DNA of 64,000 bases from Trichopria drosophilae. Taxonomy: Eukaryota; Arthropoda; Insecta; Hymenoptera; Diapriidae. Where the stretch lies: assembly GCA_030407085.1 (NCBI GenBank), contig CM059584.1:104903001-104967000 (forward strand), written 5' to 3'. Below, one piece after another: positions 37,490 through 50,184 of this stretch (the stretch's first letter is position 1; every line of letters begins with the position of its first letter). Under the pieces are notes generated by a model, which saw only the letters and a list, made by a program, of their open reading frames with translations, made no database searches and was not told the DNA's origin. The translations under genes and the position numbers were made by a program.

Positions 37490-38423
37490 ATGTCGACCTG
37501 TAGCTCTTGTAATGCAGGATTTCAAGCAGGAGACGTCATTGCGGCCTGTTTTATATGTACTAGGCTTTTCCATGCATCTCAAACTTCAAACTGCGCTGAC
37601 GTGTCAGCCTCCGAAATAAAAGTTTTAGAGTTAAAAAGTCAGACCAAGGATGCTATTCAAGTGTAAGGAATGCAAGGATTCCAGCGGCATTCAAGATCCT
37701 GCACTTGTGGAAATAGTGGCTGATATTCAGGCCGGTATGAGTAAATTAGCAACTACCGAAGCTCTGAATCAACTTCGGAGTGACATCAAGGGCTCGCTGA
37801 TTAGGGTCAAAAACTTGGTCGAAGTTACAATTCCTGGTTTGAAAAAGGAAATTACTGATATGAAACAGAAAATGCAAGAAAACCATACTAAATATGAAGA
37901 TCGCATAAAAACATTAGAAAATGAGTTAAGTGACCTTCGCAGTAACCAGTCGGTGGCTGATAAGTTATCGGAGTCAAATGCCCTTAGTTTATATGGTAAA
38001 ATTTCCAAAATACAAAAGGATCTGGACCATCGCAGTAAAAACTTATTAATATTTAAAATTCCGGACAACAATGTCTTAGCAGAGGATATAAGTAACGTCA
38101 GTGATATCCTAACCAAATTAGAGTTGGCTCCGACTGAGGTGAAACGTCTAGGATTATATTCCGCAAACAAGGCTAGGCCAGTTTTGGTAAAATTGAACAG
38201 CAAAGCGGAAGTATTGAAAGCTATTCGTAATTGGAAAAAACTACCGTCGGACTACTCATATTCGTTTGACCACTCTCCAGCACAAAGAGCCTTGTACAAT
38301 GAACGCAAAACCGAAGTAGAGTCATATAACGCAATAAGTTCAACTTCAAAGAAGAGGGTAAAATTCATCGATGATGTTCCCTGTGTGGTTGACAGCGTTC
38401 CGATTAGACGTTCGGAAAACTAA
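37490..38423 (+). pseudogene. LINE ORF1: PHD-like zinc finger, coiled coil, RNA-binding-like domain (frameshifted)
   Basis: The ATG at 37490 opens MSTCSSCNAGF... with C-x2-C, C-x2-C, H and C spacing of a PHD finger. That frame stops at 37664-37666. The rest continues in the next frame from about 37637, where KCKECKD supplies the last CxxC; the break maps to the A5 run at 37632-37636. After the finger come a heptad-rich coiled coil (about 37800-37960) and a segment starting HRSKNLLIFKIPDN with downstream RPVLVKLNSKAEVLKAI, like the RRM-type fold of LINE ORF1 proteins. In the family ORF1p packages the element RNA. Apart from the one shift it is intact to the double stop TAATAA at 38421. Confidence 0.85.
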
Positions 38424-41286
38424 TAAGCGAATCAACGGCACGCGAATTCATTATCTTTTACCAAAATGTTAATGGATTAAGAACAAAGTGCGATATTGTA
38501 AATACTACTGTTTCGTCTTTAGCACCTCATCCAGACTTGCTTCTGTTAACAGAAACCTATCTTCACCCAGGAATACTCAACAATGAACTGGGTTTTACCG
38601 GTTATAATCTGTTTCGTCGGGACAGAGTTTCTGTTACCGGTGTTAGTGGATATGGAGGAGGTGTATTAATTGCTGCTAGTCAAGCTCTCAAGGCAAGAAT
38701 TTGTGAAGGTGTTCATACCGATATTGAGCAAATGTTTATAACTATTTTGGTCGGAATCCGAAGATTACTCATTGGTTTAATTTACATTCCGCCACGTTCT
38801 GATCCCAGCGTATATTACAAACATTACGAAGAAATCGACTATCTAGTAACAAAATACCCTGATCACGAGTTGTTTTTGTTTGGTGACTACAATTTGCCGT
38901 CAACCACATGGAACTTGCCTTCTGGAGTTAACAATTGTACACATCCTGATGTGGTTGTACGAGAAGGGGCAAAGATTATTGGTAATCTTGCAGCGCTACA
39001 TAATCTGTATCAATCTTTCCCCGAATCTTTGGACAAACATTACACTTTGGACCTGGCTTTTAGCAATGAAGGAAGTTTAGTGTATGTTCCGTCAACAGAT
39101 TATTTGGTTCCAGAAGATTGTCATCATCCTTCAGCATTTTTAAGATTGATAGCTCGGATCATGCTTTAATGGACTTTCAAAGCGCTCAATGGGATTTTCG
39201 CAATGCACCGTATGACAGCATTTCATCATCACTGTGCGAAGTTGATTGGGACTCATTGCTGTCAGAGATTAAGCTAGAGGATAATATCTCTATTTTTTAT
39301 AATACAGTCTACTCGACTATAAATAGATACGTTTCGGTTAAGAGAGTTTATTCTTCTAGTTATCCTATCTGGTACACCCGAGAGCTAAAAGATTTAATAG
39401 TTGATAAGAAAATCGCTCATAGGAACTGGTGCGAATCAGGAAGGTTGTCTCATTTTATAATATTTAAGCAGTTACGCGCAAAGTGCATACGACTCTCGAA
39501 GTTATCATATAGAAATTATATTAGCAAAGTGGAATTGAATGCGAAATCCAACGTCAAAGCGTTTTGGTCGTATGTTAGGAACCTGAAATCATCAAATGGA
39601 GTCCCGAACTCTATATTTTTTGATAATCATCGCGTCTCAGCTGGACCAGACATATCTAACCTCTTCGCTAGTTACTTCTCTTCCGTTCATATAAAATCCA
39701 GCTCAGTAGATTTAAGAAATTACGATTTAGAGGAGGAGGGAATACTTAATGATATGTTTGTTACAGAGGATGACATTACTCGGGCCCTAAATAACATAGA
39801 GGATAAATTTAGTTTTGGACCTGACTTCTTACCCTCGGTTTTTATTAAGAAATGCATTGGTCCATTACTAAAACCCATTTTGTTTATTTTTAATAAGTCC
39901 TTGTCTGAAGGTTTTTTACCTAATGTTTGGAAACGTTCCTTTATCACGCCTATTTTCAAAGCTGGCAATGCATGTAACGTAAGAGATTACAGACCGGTAT
40001 CACTTATTAACATCCTACCCAAATTACTCGATGCAATCGTCGCAACTAAAATCTCGAATGCCTTTTCGTCTATTATAGTGGATGCGCAACATGGATTTGT
40101 ACGGGGTAAATCTACCATTTCGAATTTACTAATTTATAATGATTTTATTGTTCAGGCACTGGAGAGTTCCAGACAGGTTGACTCAATCTGTCTGGATTTC
40201 TCCAAAGCTTTTGATACGGTTGATCATGGGTGTTTGATAGATAAACTATATCACTTAGGGCTCAGAGGGAAGGTCCTTAAATGGATCTCTTCCTTTTTAG
40301 TCGATCGTGAACATATCGTTAGGGTAAAAGGCAATAATTCTAACAAATACCTTACTACATCAGGTGTTCCGCAGGGCTCGCACCTAGGACCTGTCTTATT
40401 TATATTATTCATAAACGATATTGTACAATCGGTTACCTGTAAGATACTTATCTACGCTGATGATGTCAAAATATTCTCTGAAATCAGAAGCCCTAGGGAT
40501 GCAATCAAGCTGCAATGTGATTTGGAGGCGTTGGTCAAGTGGTCATTGGATAACAGACTTTGTCTAAATATTGCTAAGTGTAAGTCCATTTCTTTCTACA
40601 GAATTAGAGAACCTATGCTTTTTTCATATTCCATAAACGGTGTTGGTCTAGAGTCAGTTTCCTCAATAAAGGATCTCGGAGTAATTTTCGATCGCTCTTT
40701 GAATTTTAAGGAACATTTAAAGTATGTGGTAACAAAATCTTACAGAACTCTTGGATTCTTGATCAGAACTACCAAGAACTTTCATAATATTCATACGATC
40801 ATATATCTCTATCGCACATTAATTCTGCCTCATTTATTATATTGCTCATCTATATGGACACCTTTCGTTGCTACTGATATTTCTGATCTTGAATCGATAC
40901 AACACAAGTTTGTGAGATATTTATCTCGAAAGGCTGGGAATCCGATGCACCCATTTGACCATGTTTACGATGACAGAGCTAAGTCTTTTGATCTGCAATC
41001 GGTAAAGTCCCTACATTCATACCACGATATTTTACTAGCTTATAAAATTCTTAGAGGTTTGATTCATAGTGAGGAAGTAACGGGTTTATTTATACAGCGG
41101 TCAATCTCGCACCAGCTTCGTACTATCCGATTCGTCGAAGAATCCGCTAATCGCACAAATTATGGGTTTAATTCTACGGTACCAAGGCTAAAGCGGGCGT
41201 GGAATTTATTACCACAATCGATTACTTCGGAGAGACTGACAAATTTTAAATACTATGTACTCGGGCTCACTAAAACTTTTTGTTAA
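38408..41286 (+). pseudogene. LINE ORF2: APE endonuclease and reverse transcriptase (one frameshift)
   Basis: The open frame starts after a stop at 38405-38407 and has no ATG before the endonuclease domain. Endonuclease motifs: FYQNVNGLR (38456), LLLLTETYL, GYGGGVLIA, YIPPRSD, LFGDYN and, after a frame change near 39118-39130, IDSSDHALM. The second part (to 41286, 722 codons) holds RT motifs: DYRPVSLI, HGFVRGKSTISN, LDFSKAFDTVDH, SGVPQGSHLGPVLF, ILIYADDVKIF (YADD at 40453-40464) and LGVIFDRSLNF. The C-terminal region carries SSIWTPFVATD. The single-base deletion at the endonuclease/RT boundary inactivates this copy. Confidence 0.92.
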
Positions 41287-41455
41287 TTAATTGAATTATT
41301 CGTTATTACACTTTAATTTTATATTATTATTTTAGTTTATATCATTTATTGTTACTCAAATTGTATAGCGCCCAATTATGTTTTTTTTGTTATATTTTGT
41401 GTAAAGGCACTTCTAGTGCCGTTGATTCTAAATAAATAAATAAATAAATAAATAT

Positions 41456-41848
41456 AAACAATCGGCACTTTTTTGCACTTTTGTCATCGAGAATTTAACT
41501 TAGCATATTAAAAAAATAGTAGGAAAGGCATCTTTTAAAAATTAAACAAAAAATTTGGATGTTGACGACCTGCTCTCTTCTCATATCGGACAAAAAATGG
41601 TTAATAAGCATCATAAATGGAATTAAAAGATAAAAGAAAACTATTAAAGCTTAAATAGTATAACCCATTGCCAACTTAATGAAAGAAGAAGAAGAAGAAG
41701 ACCAGAAGGATCACTGTTTGCCTGACAATACAATTTTAAGAATATTGGACCAAATAATTAATATTTTGTAAATAAATGTATATTTTTTGGTATTACGTAC
41801 CTCTTACTCGTAAAAGTGAAAAGGTAAATAAATAAACCGATGTAACTG
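41456..41848. other. AT-rich spacer
   Basis: No gene. A GAA microsatellite (AGAAGAAGAAGAAG) lies near 41687-41701. Confidence 0.5.
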
Positions 41849-42008
41849 CACTGTGAAAATTTTCGTGAATTTGACATGTTTATGGTAAATTTTCTTCTAT
41901 TTTCGGGTGATTTTTATATGAAAATTGTAATTTTACTACGAAAATAATAGGAAATTTCAATAAAACTGTAAAAACTCGGAAATAATTTTACTTTTACTTT
42001 TCACAGTG
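41849..42008. mobile_element. Small MITE, 160 bp, CACTGTGAAAA inverted ends
   Basis: Starts CACTGTGAAAATTTTCGTG at 41849 and ends CTTTTCACAGTG at 42008. The interior is partly palindromic (GTAATTTTACTACGAAAAT). Flanks CTG and TTG give no clear duplication. Confidence 0.55.
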
Positions 42009-45000
42009 TTGGATATTAGTTCACGTCTAACGCAATATATCATTTAAAATGTTGGAATCAACTACTATTGGGTTTATTATGAAAAATCACCCCTCTAGCG
42101 CTTTAATGTTAAACTGTTAGAAAAATGAGCTTCGCACCAGGATGTCTTGTTGGGCTCTTCAGCACGGCTAATGAAATCTATGCCCTGGACGCAATAATCA
42201 ATTTTCGTTTATAAAAATACTACTTTTCAAGAAAAGTGTCGAAAAGAGGTCAATTTATTGTAATATTTACAGACCCAGACAGGATAAATTGCAAATTTAG
42301 GTAGGACTATTTCTAATAACAGCTACAATATCTCTTGTACTCCTGGATGAAATGTATAATATAGCACCGTAAAATTTGTAGTACACCAAGTTTTTAAATC
42401 GGTGCAACTCAAATAATCCCGTGCAGTTTAAGAATTTTCAATGTAGTGATCCATAATTTTTCATGTGTATTTCCTGAAACGTATGCGAAAGTTGCCGAGT
42501 TCATCCGAAATTTACCGACCGTAAAAATTGTAGCAGTTGGAATTGCATGGATTGCAACTTGTTAGTTTTTTTAATTCGTAAATTTCGGTAAACAGTTGAG
42601 TAAGTATTTAAATTGATTTTTAATCATTTTTCGAATGAAATAGCAGTGCAATGACAATATCCTTAACAAGCATCGGTATGCTTCGCATGTTCATGTAGTA
42701 AGCGTTGATGAAGCTTCCGCTTTCAGTTTCTGTTGTTAGCACAGACACTGCTTGTAAACTTACGAAAAGACTTGTGAATACGTAATATGAACTAACAATA
42801 AGTCATGACGATTCTTATTCCACGCATAAAGAAATACAAGTTGTATAAGGTTTCTTAAAATTTTACTGTGCACTGGACTAGGAATTTTCCCAGTGCTACT
42901 GCCACAAATTTTGCAGCACACTTCAGAAAAATTCAACATGACAATGCAAACTTTACTTTGCCAACATTATGCACTTCATTTCTCGGGTAGCATGGTAATT
43001 TTTCAGGAGATTTCCGTACAAATTTAATTATCCATAAACAAATTAATGGAAATTTTTCTCCGTGTAGAGTAAGATATTAGTTCTAGACGTTAGTTGTAGC
43101 CATTATTGTATAATTCGTATTTATGAATTCTAAGCGCGATAGCAGCTGATTTCAAAATTTTGCATGTAAGAACATTTTGATTTATTGCGTTAGTGGTAAA
43201 TATACATTTGTGGAGGAAATGTAGGAACTGCAGAAATCTGCACCAAGTACAGCAGCGGTTATGAGACGATTTCCACCAGATAAATAATATTGCGAAACAT
43301 AAACAAAAAACCGAACAGCGAGATTGAACAAAGTTTTCGAACAAAAATATAGAAAGAAAAACTACTCTGCCACCATGCCAAAGCATCAACCCAAACACAA
43401 GAATATAAAGTCCTTTACGGATTCATATCTAGGAGAATTTGGAACAAATTTAAACAAAATGTCAACGAAAACTGTTAATGACATCTTATTGTGTATATTT
43501 CTTGTTTAAGCGTCATTTTCATTCATATATGGCAAAATTCACGCCAAGAATATAAAAATTACGAAAAGAATATATAATTATTTTGAAGTCGTCGTGGAAC
43601 TATTGTATATTAGTATAAAAGGGAGGGTAATATGTACTAATTACTTCAAAACATGATGATTAACGAAAGCGGTTCAAAAGCGGTAGAAAATTCGTAAAAA
43701 ACATTTCAAACAAATTTATTCTTTCGATTTCACTGAAATTTGCCGTACATTCCTTTCAGTAGTAACTTTAATTAAAAGGCATGATTAAGGTCGATTTGAT
43801 TTTAGTTTGTTCATCTGGTAATTCGATTAGTCTATGGCAAGATAAAATATATATTAAATAAAAAATTCTCTCATGCAAATGTCATGCATAAATATCTTAT
43901 AAAAATGTCAAAAAGATTTTAAAATACTTTTTCAGGCTTTAAAAAATTCATACTCGTTTAAAAAATGCCAACAACAACTATTATAGTATAAGAAACCTTC
44001 ACAAATCTTGAGAAATCGATAAATGGAACTCACCATAACTCTTGAAGAAAATCGCACTGGCATTCTATTGACTCGGTAATTATCCCTTTATTCGAAATTT
44101 CAAACTATGAGATTCATATTTCATACGTTAGAGAGATCTAACCTTAAATCCCTTCGTAAAGATTATGCAAATTTCGTACACCAATGCAAGGAAACTTAAA
44201 GTACTTTCTAAAACACAAGACTTACTAGTCGTAGCAAAATATTTTTATCGGTGCATAATAGCTTTAATTGACCTCCAACCGATAAGAAACTCTCCGTTAA
44301 TATCTTTTCTCTTATTAAAGATGAGTTTGATTTTGAAATTTTGTGAAACTTACGTAACGCAATATTGGAACCTCGCACTAGCGAGATTCTGATTGGCACT
44401 AAAGTCTCGCGTTCGACACCCCTGCACGAATTTGCGAGCTATAATTTTGGACTAGAGCAAAGTGCTTGTACTCGTTTCGACGTTCGTTCACTTTTGGACA
44501 TCAGTCTTATCTTGTACTTACTACGGTCCACTTTGGTTTTTATAAACGTTTTAGTACCCTAATACTTTTTTCATTATTTTTGGGGTGTAGAGTTATTTGT
44601 ATACACGGAGTTACTTTTTTGTTTACAGCGTTCTAACACCACAGCAAACATAAATAAACTTTCAACAATAAACTATAATATGAAATGTAACATTTTTTAA
44701 AATTTATCACGTGTAACTTAATAAGTAACATTAATAACCTCAAAAACTAGGTACATTTTCTTAAATAATAATTATTTTCGTATCCAAACAAAATATTAAC
44801 GTTTTTAAAAAAATAAACGTGCGAAATTTAAGTTTTAACCAATTTTTCAAAAATATATCGGCGTTCAGGAAATTGCGTTTGCTGTGATGTCATTACGGTT
44901 ATTTTTTCGTCGACATGCGAACGAAATTGGTTCTTATTTTAAATTAAAATATTACACAGCATTCATACCGGAAGAAATTCTTCTTCCTATACGGATATTC

Positions 45001-45353
45001 ACGATCTACACCTGAACACACGAAAGATAATGTCACAACGGTGCATGCCTTTGCACGCGATAGTGAAACTGTACTATTCCTAACTAGCGCGGAGAACGGT
45101 ATTCGTGATGTTGGTTCAACCGATGGTTCTTATCAAATGTTTCTTACTTTTGAAAATCACGGGTTGCTTAAATATAATGACAAATTATCAAGAAAGTTTG
45201 ATGTTTTTACCCATAAACGTGTTGTTATACAAATATTTCATGGGCTCTAAATGGTTCGAGAAGAAAAAATGATTTTCTTTTGTATCGTTATTAACAGAAA
45301 TCGATTAAATGTTCTCTTTCTTATCAAACCAGAAAAGTTTTTGACATTATATA
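42009..45353. other. AT-rich intergenic DNA, no gene recognised
   Basis: 3.3 kb. Frames at 43090-43398 (-), 43324-43509, 44165-44562 and 45041-45250 are short, lack domain signatures and are not flanked by convincing signals. TTTTTCTCCGTGTAG at about 43053 resembles the end of the 10199 foldback (rc of CACGGAGA...), so a partial related MITE may be present. Confidence 0.45.
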
Positions 45354-45786
45354 TGTTACGGACAGAATCGATGTTTTATCGACTGCGGTACCCGGCGTAG
45401 GTTTTTTCCCACAAAGGTGGTTTTCCCTACGCCATTGCACACCCGAATGGGGGTACCTCTCAAAATGAAGCTGGCCTGTTAGGTAATTATGTAAAAGGCC
45501 CTTCGAAATGGTGACGATCTCGATACAATTATTTGTAATTCGAATAGTATGATATCGATGTGTAATATGACGTCGTAGTCTATTTAAATGTTCGAGAGTT
45601 TGAAAAATCGAACGAAGATGTGAAAAAGTGACGATCGGGGAGAGAGAACGTTCCGGAACGTGAGAGGGTTAGGAAGTCCGCGTCGCGATCGGATCGCCAC
45701 AGGTTGATCGGAATAAATAATTAAGATTTTCGTGTGGCCGATCAAACCGCGTGTTTTATTTACAAGCCCTTCCACCAGTCTTAACA
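45354..45786 (+). repeat. 5' LTR
   Basis: Begins TGTTACGGACAG, ends CAGTCTTAACA. Contains inverted motif CCTACGCC/GGCGTAGG, a TATTTAAAT box-like element (about 45580) and AATAAA (about 45714) as candidate promoter and poly(A) signals. ORF 45584-46015 (-) overlaps it and is not a gene. Confidence 0.95.
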
Positions 45787-45790
45787 AAAT

Positions 45791-45808
45791 TGGTGCCGAA
45801 ACCCGGGA
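45791..45808 (+). other. Primer-binding site (tRNA-Phe type)
   Basis: TGGTGCCGAAACCCGGGA is the reverse complement of a tRNA 3' end reading TCCCGGGTTTCGGCACCA, as in insect tRNA-Phe. It sits four bases after the 5' LTR. Confidence 0.85.
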
Positions 45809-47590
45809 GACAATCGCCGGGAATGGTGGAAGAGGCATGTCGTATAACCGTAATTTGTTGGTTAGAGTGCGAAATAAAGAAACGGCTTGTGGGTACACAC
45901 GTGTAGTTGAGACTCTGAAAGACGGTGACATTAAACTAAAATTTCTATGGCGGATATTTGAATGCGCGATTAAAAGGAAAAGTGGTTTTCGAGGATTGGG
46001 ACTAATGACTTTCACAAGAATGCAACGTTTGGATAATTCTGGGACCGAAGGCTATGATCGTTCAATCAAGGAGTGCCAAACCGCAAGGGACGCCTCGACG
46101 GACGATCCTCGGATGGAAGTCGCTGTCTGGACTTTGAAGAAGGAAGTTCGTATGGAAACATCTTCACGGAAAATAGAGACTTGGGCGTGGTGAGCTGTGC
46201 GTTCCTTTTTATTTTGTGATTTCGTCATGTTCGTATTTTAATCATGAAATTTTCGAAATACGACGAACGTCATTCGTTTGTAACGCGTTCGCGTGCTGCT
46301 CGCTGGGATCGAGAGTTCGGCGTAACGCGTTGTTGTGAATCAATGGAATAGGAAAAATGTTGATCGCGATCGAGAGCATTGACGTGAAAATACACCGCGT
46401 CTTTCTAACCTAAGTAAAGAAAGTGAATCGAAAATATTCGCAGCGAATTGTAGGCGATTTCATCATATAGACGCGCGATCGTGTTTTGTCGCCCTCCGCG
46501 ACGCCGATTTTAAAATTCGAACGTCTCTCTTTGTACTAGAGATGCTAGATCGTTTCGACATTATCGAGAAATAAATCTACATATGTATATCTTTCGAAAC
46601 ATTTGACAGTTCTAATTTAATCGTTTCATAACCCTGTATATTCCTTTATTAATTCCATAAAATTCCGGTCGGCTATAGTTAACTTGTTTTTTGTACTCCG
46701 AAAGTATAGTAGTTTCGGAGGGACAGTTGGGTTAGGACTGTCAATTGTTTTTGGAATACCCTTTAAGCGATCGAGCAGGAATAAAATATTTCGACTTAAC
46801 GTTTGAAAATTGAACCTCGATTCCGCGAGCAATTGTTTGTTGTTCCATTTAGTAAGGAACGCCACGGTCAGTCTTGTGGACTAGTCCACATTTCGATTAT
46901 TAGATCGGAAATTACCTAATGAAATGTAAGCAGTTCTGCAAGCTTCTTTTTAATTCACTATTATTTATAATGAATACATAATTCAAACGATATAATGAAT
47001 CGATCGTTCTTGAACAAATTCGAACTAATTTACTTTACTACATGTTTTAATTCTAAATTCTATAATAATATAATTCTAAACATAAATGCGTGCATATTTA
47101 CAGGAAAATTGAACGACAAATTATTAAGTCGACGATTGTAATTTTGTAATGATTACAAGTGATAATAGTACGAAGTTGGATGACGATATAATAGGCATCC
47201 AATTACGTCAAAATCACTCTATGATACGTTTGGCAGAGCTTATTATTCAACGTTGCAATTCAGCAATTTAAGTCGAAATTTCGATCTTTTCGAGTTTGTT
47301 GAATGTCAAACACAAAACAGCGCCTTTGACAGATGTTCTGACGAACATCATCTTTCTCTTGATGTCCGTAAGAACATCGCGCCATTATAAATGTTCAGAC
47401 GAAACTGTTGCGAACAGTTCGAAACGTTCTAAAGATATTACCCGGTTGCGTAGTTAAATTAAGAGACGAAGTAATAATCGAGGCAAAAAGGAGGTTGATT
47501 AATAACCGTAAATTCAATATCAAAATTTAAGACGTGAAAAGCGTCGAAATGAAAGTGGAAAGTGTCAACAGGGTTCGTTTCGTCGTCTGC

Positions 47591-47885
47591 ATGATTCGCT
47601 TCTGGATGGAGAGTAACCGTGTGGTTTCGAGCACGGAAAATCGGATACATCGATCTCGTGATCGCATGGCGACTCCGATTTTGTACCAGTGCTGGCCTTT
47701 TGGTGAATAAGAAGTCCGGAGTTTTGAACGCAGAAAAAGCACGCCTCATGATTCGCTTTTCGAAATGGTTAAACCGTTTGGTTTCTAGCGCGGGGAATCG
47801 GATACGTCAACCTCGTGGTTGCACGGTGACTCCGATTTCGTACCAGTGCTGGCCTCTCGGCGTACATTTCGGAGGTTTGGAACGA
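47591..47885 (+). repeat. Two diverged ~145-157-bp direct repeats inside the LTR element
   Basis: Copies start ATGATTCGCTT at 47591 and 47748. Both run through AATCGGATAC, GACTCCGAT, GTACCAGTGCTGGCC and GGAG-TTTGAACG. Internal to the retrotransposon; function unknown. Several short ORFs on both strands here are repeat readings. Confidence 0.75.
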
Positions 47886-48449
47886 GGGCTTTTTGAATTT
47901 CGTGTTCGGTACTTTAGTGGGGGGAAAATCCTTCCACTGATTTTCGAAGAGTGAAAACCGTCGCCTAGCAACCAAAAATAACGACGCGGACGCCTCCTCC
48001 TTGCCGCGAGATCGAAGAGAGCAAATCTAGCTATCGAACGGAATGGTAGTTTTTGAAAGCTTGACCGCACGTTTTATTTTACCAGTTTTAAATATAAATT
48101 TGGTGCATTGAAAGATAATCGAAACAACACCGCCTTAAATAGGTGTTATTAACATGTCATATTTTGTCCGATGTTTGTGGAAACATCACCCCCACTTTCT
48201 CAAACAGAAGTTTGATGGAAGATAATATTTATTGGTACACATTCTAAAGAATGCCCCATTTTGATCGGCGTTTCCAAAGTTCAGTATGGCCATTGAGATT
48301 TGAAGAAAATATGATGGCGTTTGATTATTGACTTTATCATGTAGATTAAAGAAATTTATTTGTATTTAAATATATGAACGAAGTAGCCTGAATATATAAC
48401 GGCATTATGATTCTAATCCAAGATATAAAGAAAACCACAGAGAGTAGAA

Positions 48450-49051
48450 TGCCTAAGACACCGAGAAACAAGGACCTGAGCGCCCGGGAGAGGTCTTCAC
48501 CATGTGGTGAGTTCTCCAAGATTATGGCTAGCATGAGTAGCATGTCTCCAATAACCGAAACAAATGTGAACAATCGACCACTCCCACCCACACCCAAGAC
48601 CTCAGCTCCTAGGTCTCTCCTCTCAACCTCCGATCATCCTCCAGTGGGAGAATCCCAGAGACCATCCACTCAGCAACACTCTAATGATGATGAACATATG
48701 CATGTATCCCCAAATAGAGCCAAAGAACCCATGCAGGCTGATAGACCAGGACCATCCGACAGCCCAGCTAAACAGCGCAAGCTACCTGTCAGGCCAAGGA
48801 AGAGGGCAAAGGAGGAGGAGGACCTGGAGACACTGACCTCACGTGAGAACAGCAGTGATAGTGAAGATGGAGGGTCTGCAGTAAATGCAGAAGACATTCC
48901 AGAAGGGTTCTACACAGTGTCTCAAGATGCCCTAGATTATGTGAGAAACCCTTGTGAAATGCCATCTGAGGGAGTGCAGGAAGAGCTGAACACGTGGGCC
49001 AATGACGTGTGGATACTTATGAGTTATTATGGCATAATGTCGGCATATTAA
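48450..49051 (+). CDS. Unrecognised ORF inside the LTR element
   Basis: An open frame from 48407; the ATG at 48450 has an A at -3 and gives about 200 residues. The N-terminal two thirds are rich in Ser, Pro, Thr and charged residues (LPPTPKTSAP, KQRKLPVRPRKRAKEEEDLE), so probably disordered with a basic patch like a nuclear signal. An acidic stretch then leads into EGFYTVSQDALDYV. The frame ends soon after WANDVW. GC content is higher than the neighbourhood. It resembles neither a zinc-knuckle gag nor pol. It could be an atypical gag-like protein, a captured host fragment or a nested element's ORF. No function can be assigned. Confidence 0.4.
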
Positions 49052-49738
49052 TTGCGAAGCTGTGGTCGCTGTACGCGGACCTTTTTCGATTATGTTCCCT
49101 CAGCGGGGGGAGTAATAATATGGTATACAGTGTGAGATGTAGTGAGAGTGTCTATCTTCATTGTAAGACTGACCTGAATAACTTACATCATTACTGTGGA
49201 AATTTAGATTTGTCGCTTGTAGTGTAGTTTCATAGAACATGGGTAGTATTTGAGTAGCGTTGCGGAGGTCTGCAACCATCTTACATTGATAGCACTCGAC
49301 CTTTGGCACGGCTTATGCGCTTTTCAGTTTTTGCCTTACGATCACTAAATTTGTTTTTATTTTTGCTATTATTTAAGTAATATTTTAGTAGCTAGTGATC
49401 GACCTGCTTTGTCTTTTTCACTGACTTGGACGTAACTACTGATGACCTGGAGCCAATTATGCTGTGATGTATCACATGTTATTGATGTGAGTTTGAATTT
49501 AATAGAATGTGAAATGGAAGCTGTATTGACGAAAGCATATGTAACGATATTAGCGAGTTTGAAAGGAATCAGTATGATATTGTATTTGGTTGTTGAGTTA
49601 CGGTACCATGTAATAGTGCCTTGCGATCCCCAAAATTTATTAATGTGCAGTGCATGATGTGTGAAGAGTTCGATGACGAATTGAATGGGTTATGAAAACA
49701 TCGATTCTCGTGGAGTGTACGAGTCCGTAGACTTCGTA

Positions 49739-49750
49739 CAGGGGGGAGAA
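49739..49750 (+). other. Polypurine tract
   Basis: AGGGGGGAGAA directly abuts the first base of the 3' LTR, the expected place for plus-strand priming. Confidence 0.85.
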
Positions 49751-50184
49751 TGTTACGGACAGAATCGATGTTTTATCGACTGCGGTACCCGGCGTAGGTT
49801 TTTTCCCACAAAGGTGGTTTTCCCTACGCCATTGCACACCCGAATGGGGGTACCTCTCAAAATGAAGCTGGCCTGTTAGGTAAATTATGTAAAAGGCCCT
49901 TCGAAATGGTGACGATCTCGATACAATTATTTGTAATTCGAATAGTATGATATCGATGTGTAATATGACGTCGTAGTCTATTTAAATGTTCGAGAATTTG
50001 AAAAATCGAACGAAGATGTGAAAAAGTGACGATCGGGGAGAGAGAACGTTCCGGAACGTGAGAGGGTTAGGAAGTCCGCGTCGCGATCGGATCGTCACAG
50101 GTTGATCGGAATAAATAATTAAGATTTTCGTGTGGCCGATCAAACCGCGTGTTTTATTTACAAGCCCTTCCACCAGTCTTAACA
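49751..50184 (+). repeat. 3' LTR
   Basis: Same sequence as the 5' LTR except for one extra A (GGTAAATTATG), GAGAATTT for GAGAGTTT, and ATCGTCAC for ATCGCCAC. Confidence 0.95.

Larger units (their letters stand above)
37490..41455 (+). mobile_element. Near-full-length non-LTR retrotransposon, CR1/jockey-like
   Basis: ORF1 (37490-38423) and ORF2 (from about 38408 to 41286) are followed by a 3' UTR with hairpin GGCAC-TTCTA-GTGCC at 41406-41420 and a tail of (AAAT)n at 41430-41452. A PHD-type zinc finger in ORF1 with an APE endonuclease plus RT in ORF2 places it near the CR1/L2 group of the jockey superfamily. One frameshift in each ORF means this copy is not autonomous. Target duplications were not resolved. 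Confidence 0.92.
45354..50184 (+). mobile_element. Young LTR retrotransposon without recognisable gag/pol (LARD-like)
   Basis: Two nearly identical LTRs (433 and 434 bp, both TG...CA) bound a 3.96-kb interior. The primer-binding site TGGTGCCGAAACCCGGGA at 45791-45808 matches the 3' end of animal tRNA-Phe, and a polypurine tract AGGGGGGAGAA ends at 49750. Only three differences separate the LTRs (one indel, two substitutions), so insertion is recent. Flanks ATATA and ATATT give an imperfect 5-bp duplication. No RT, protease, integrase or zinc knuckle was seen in any frame, so it depends on a partner element. Superfamily undetermined. Confidence 0.93.

Noticed and set aside
45041..45250. 69-codon ORF left of the LTR element
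   Set aside because: No homologous family recognised, no splice or UTR signals; expected by chance.
45732..46193. gag gene after the primer-binding site
   Set aside because: The 153-codon frame begins in the LTR and has no capsid or zinc-knuckle signature.
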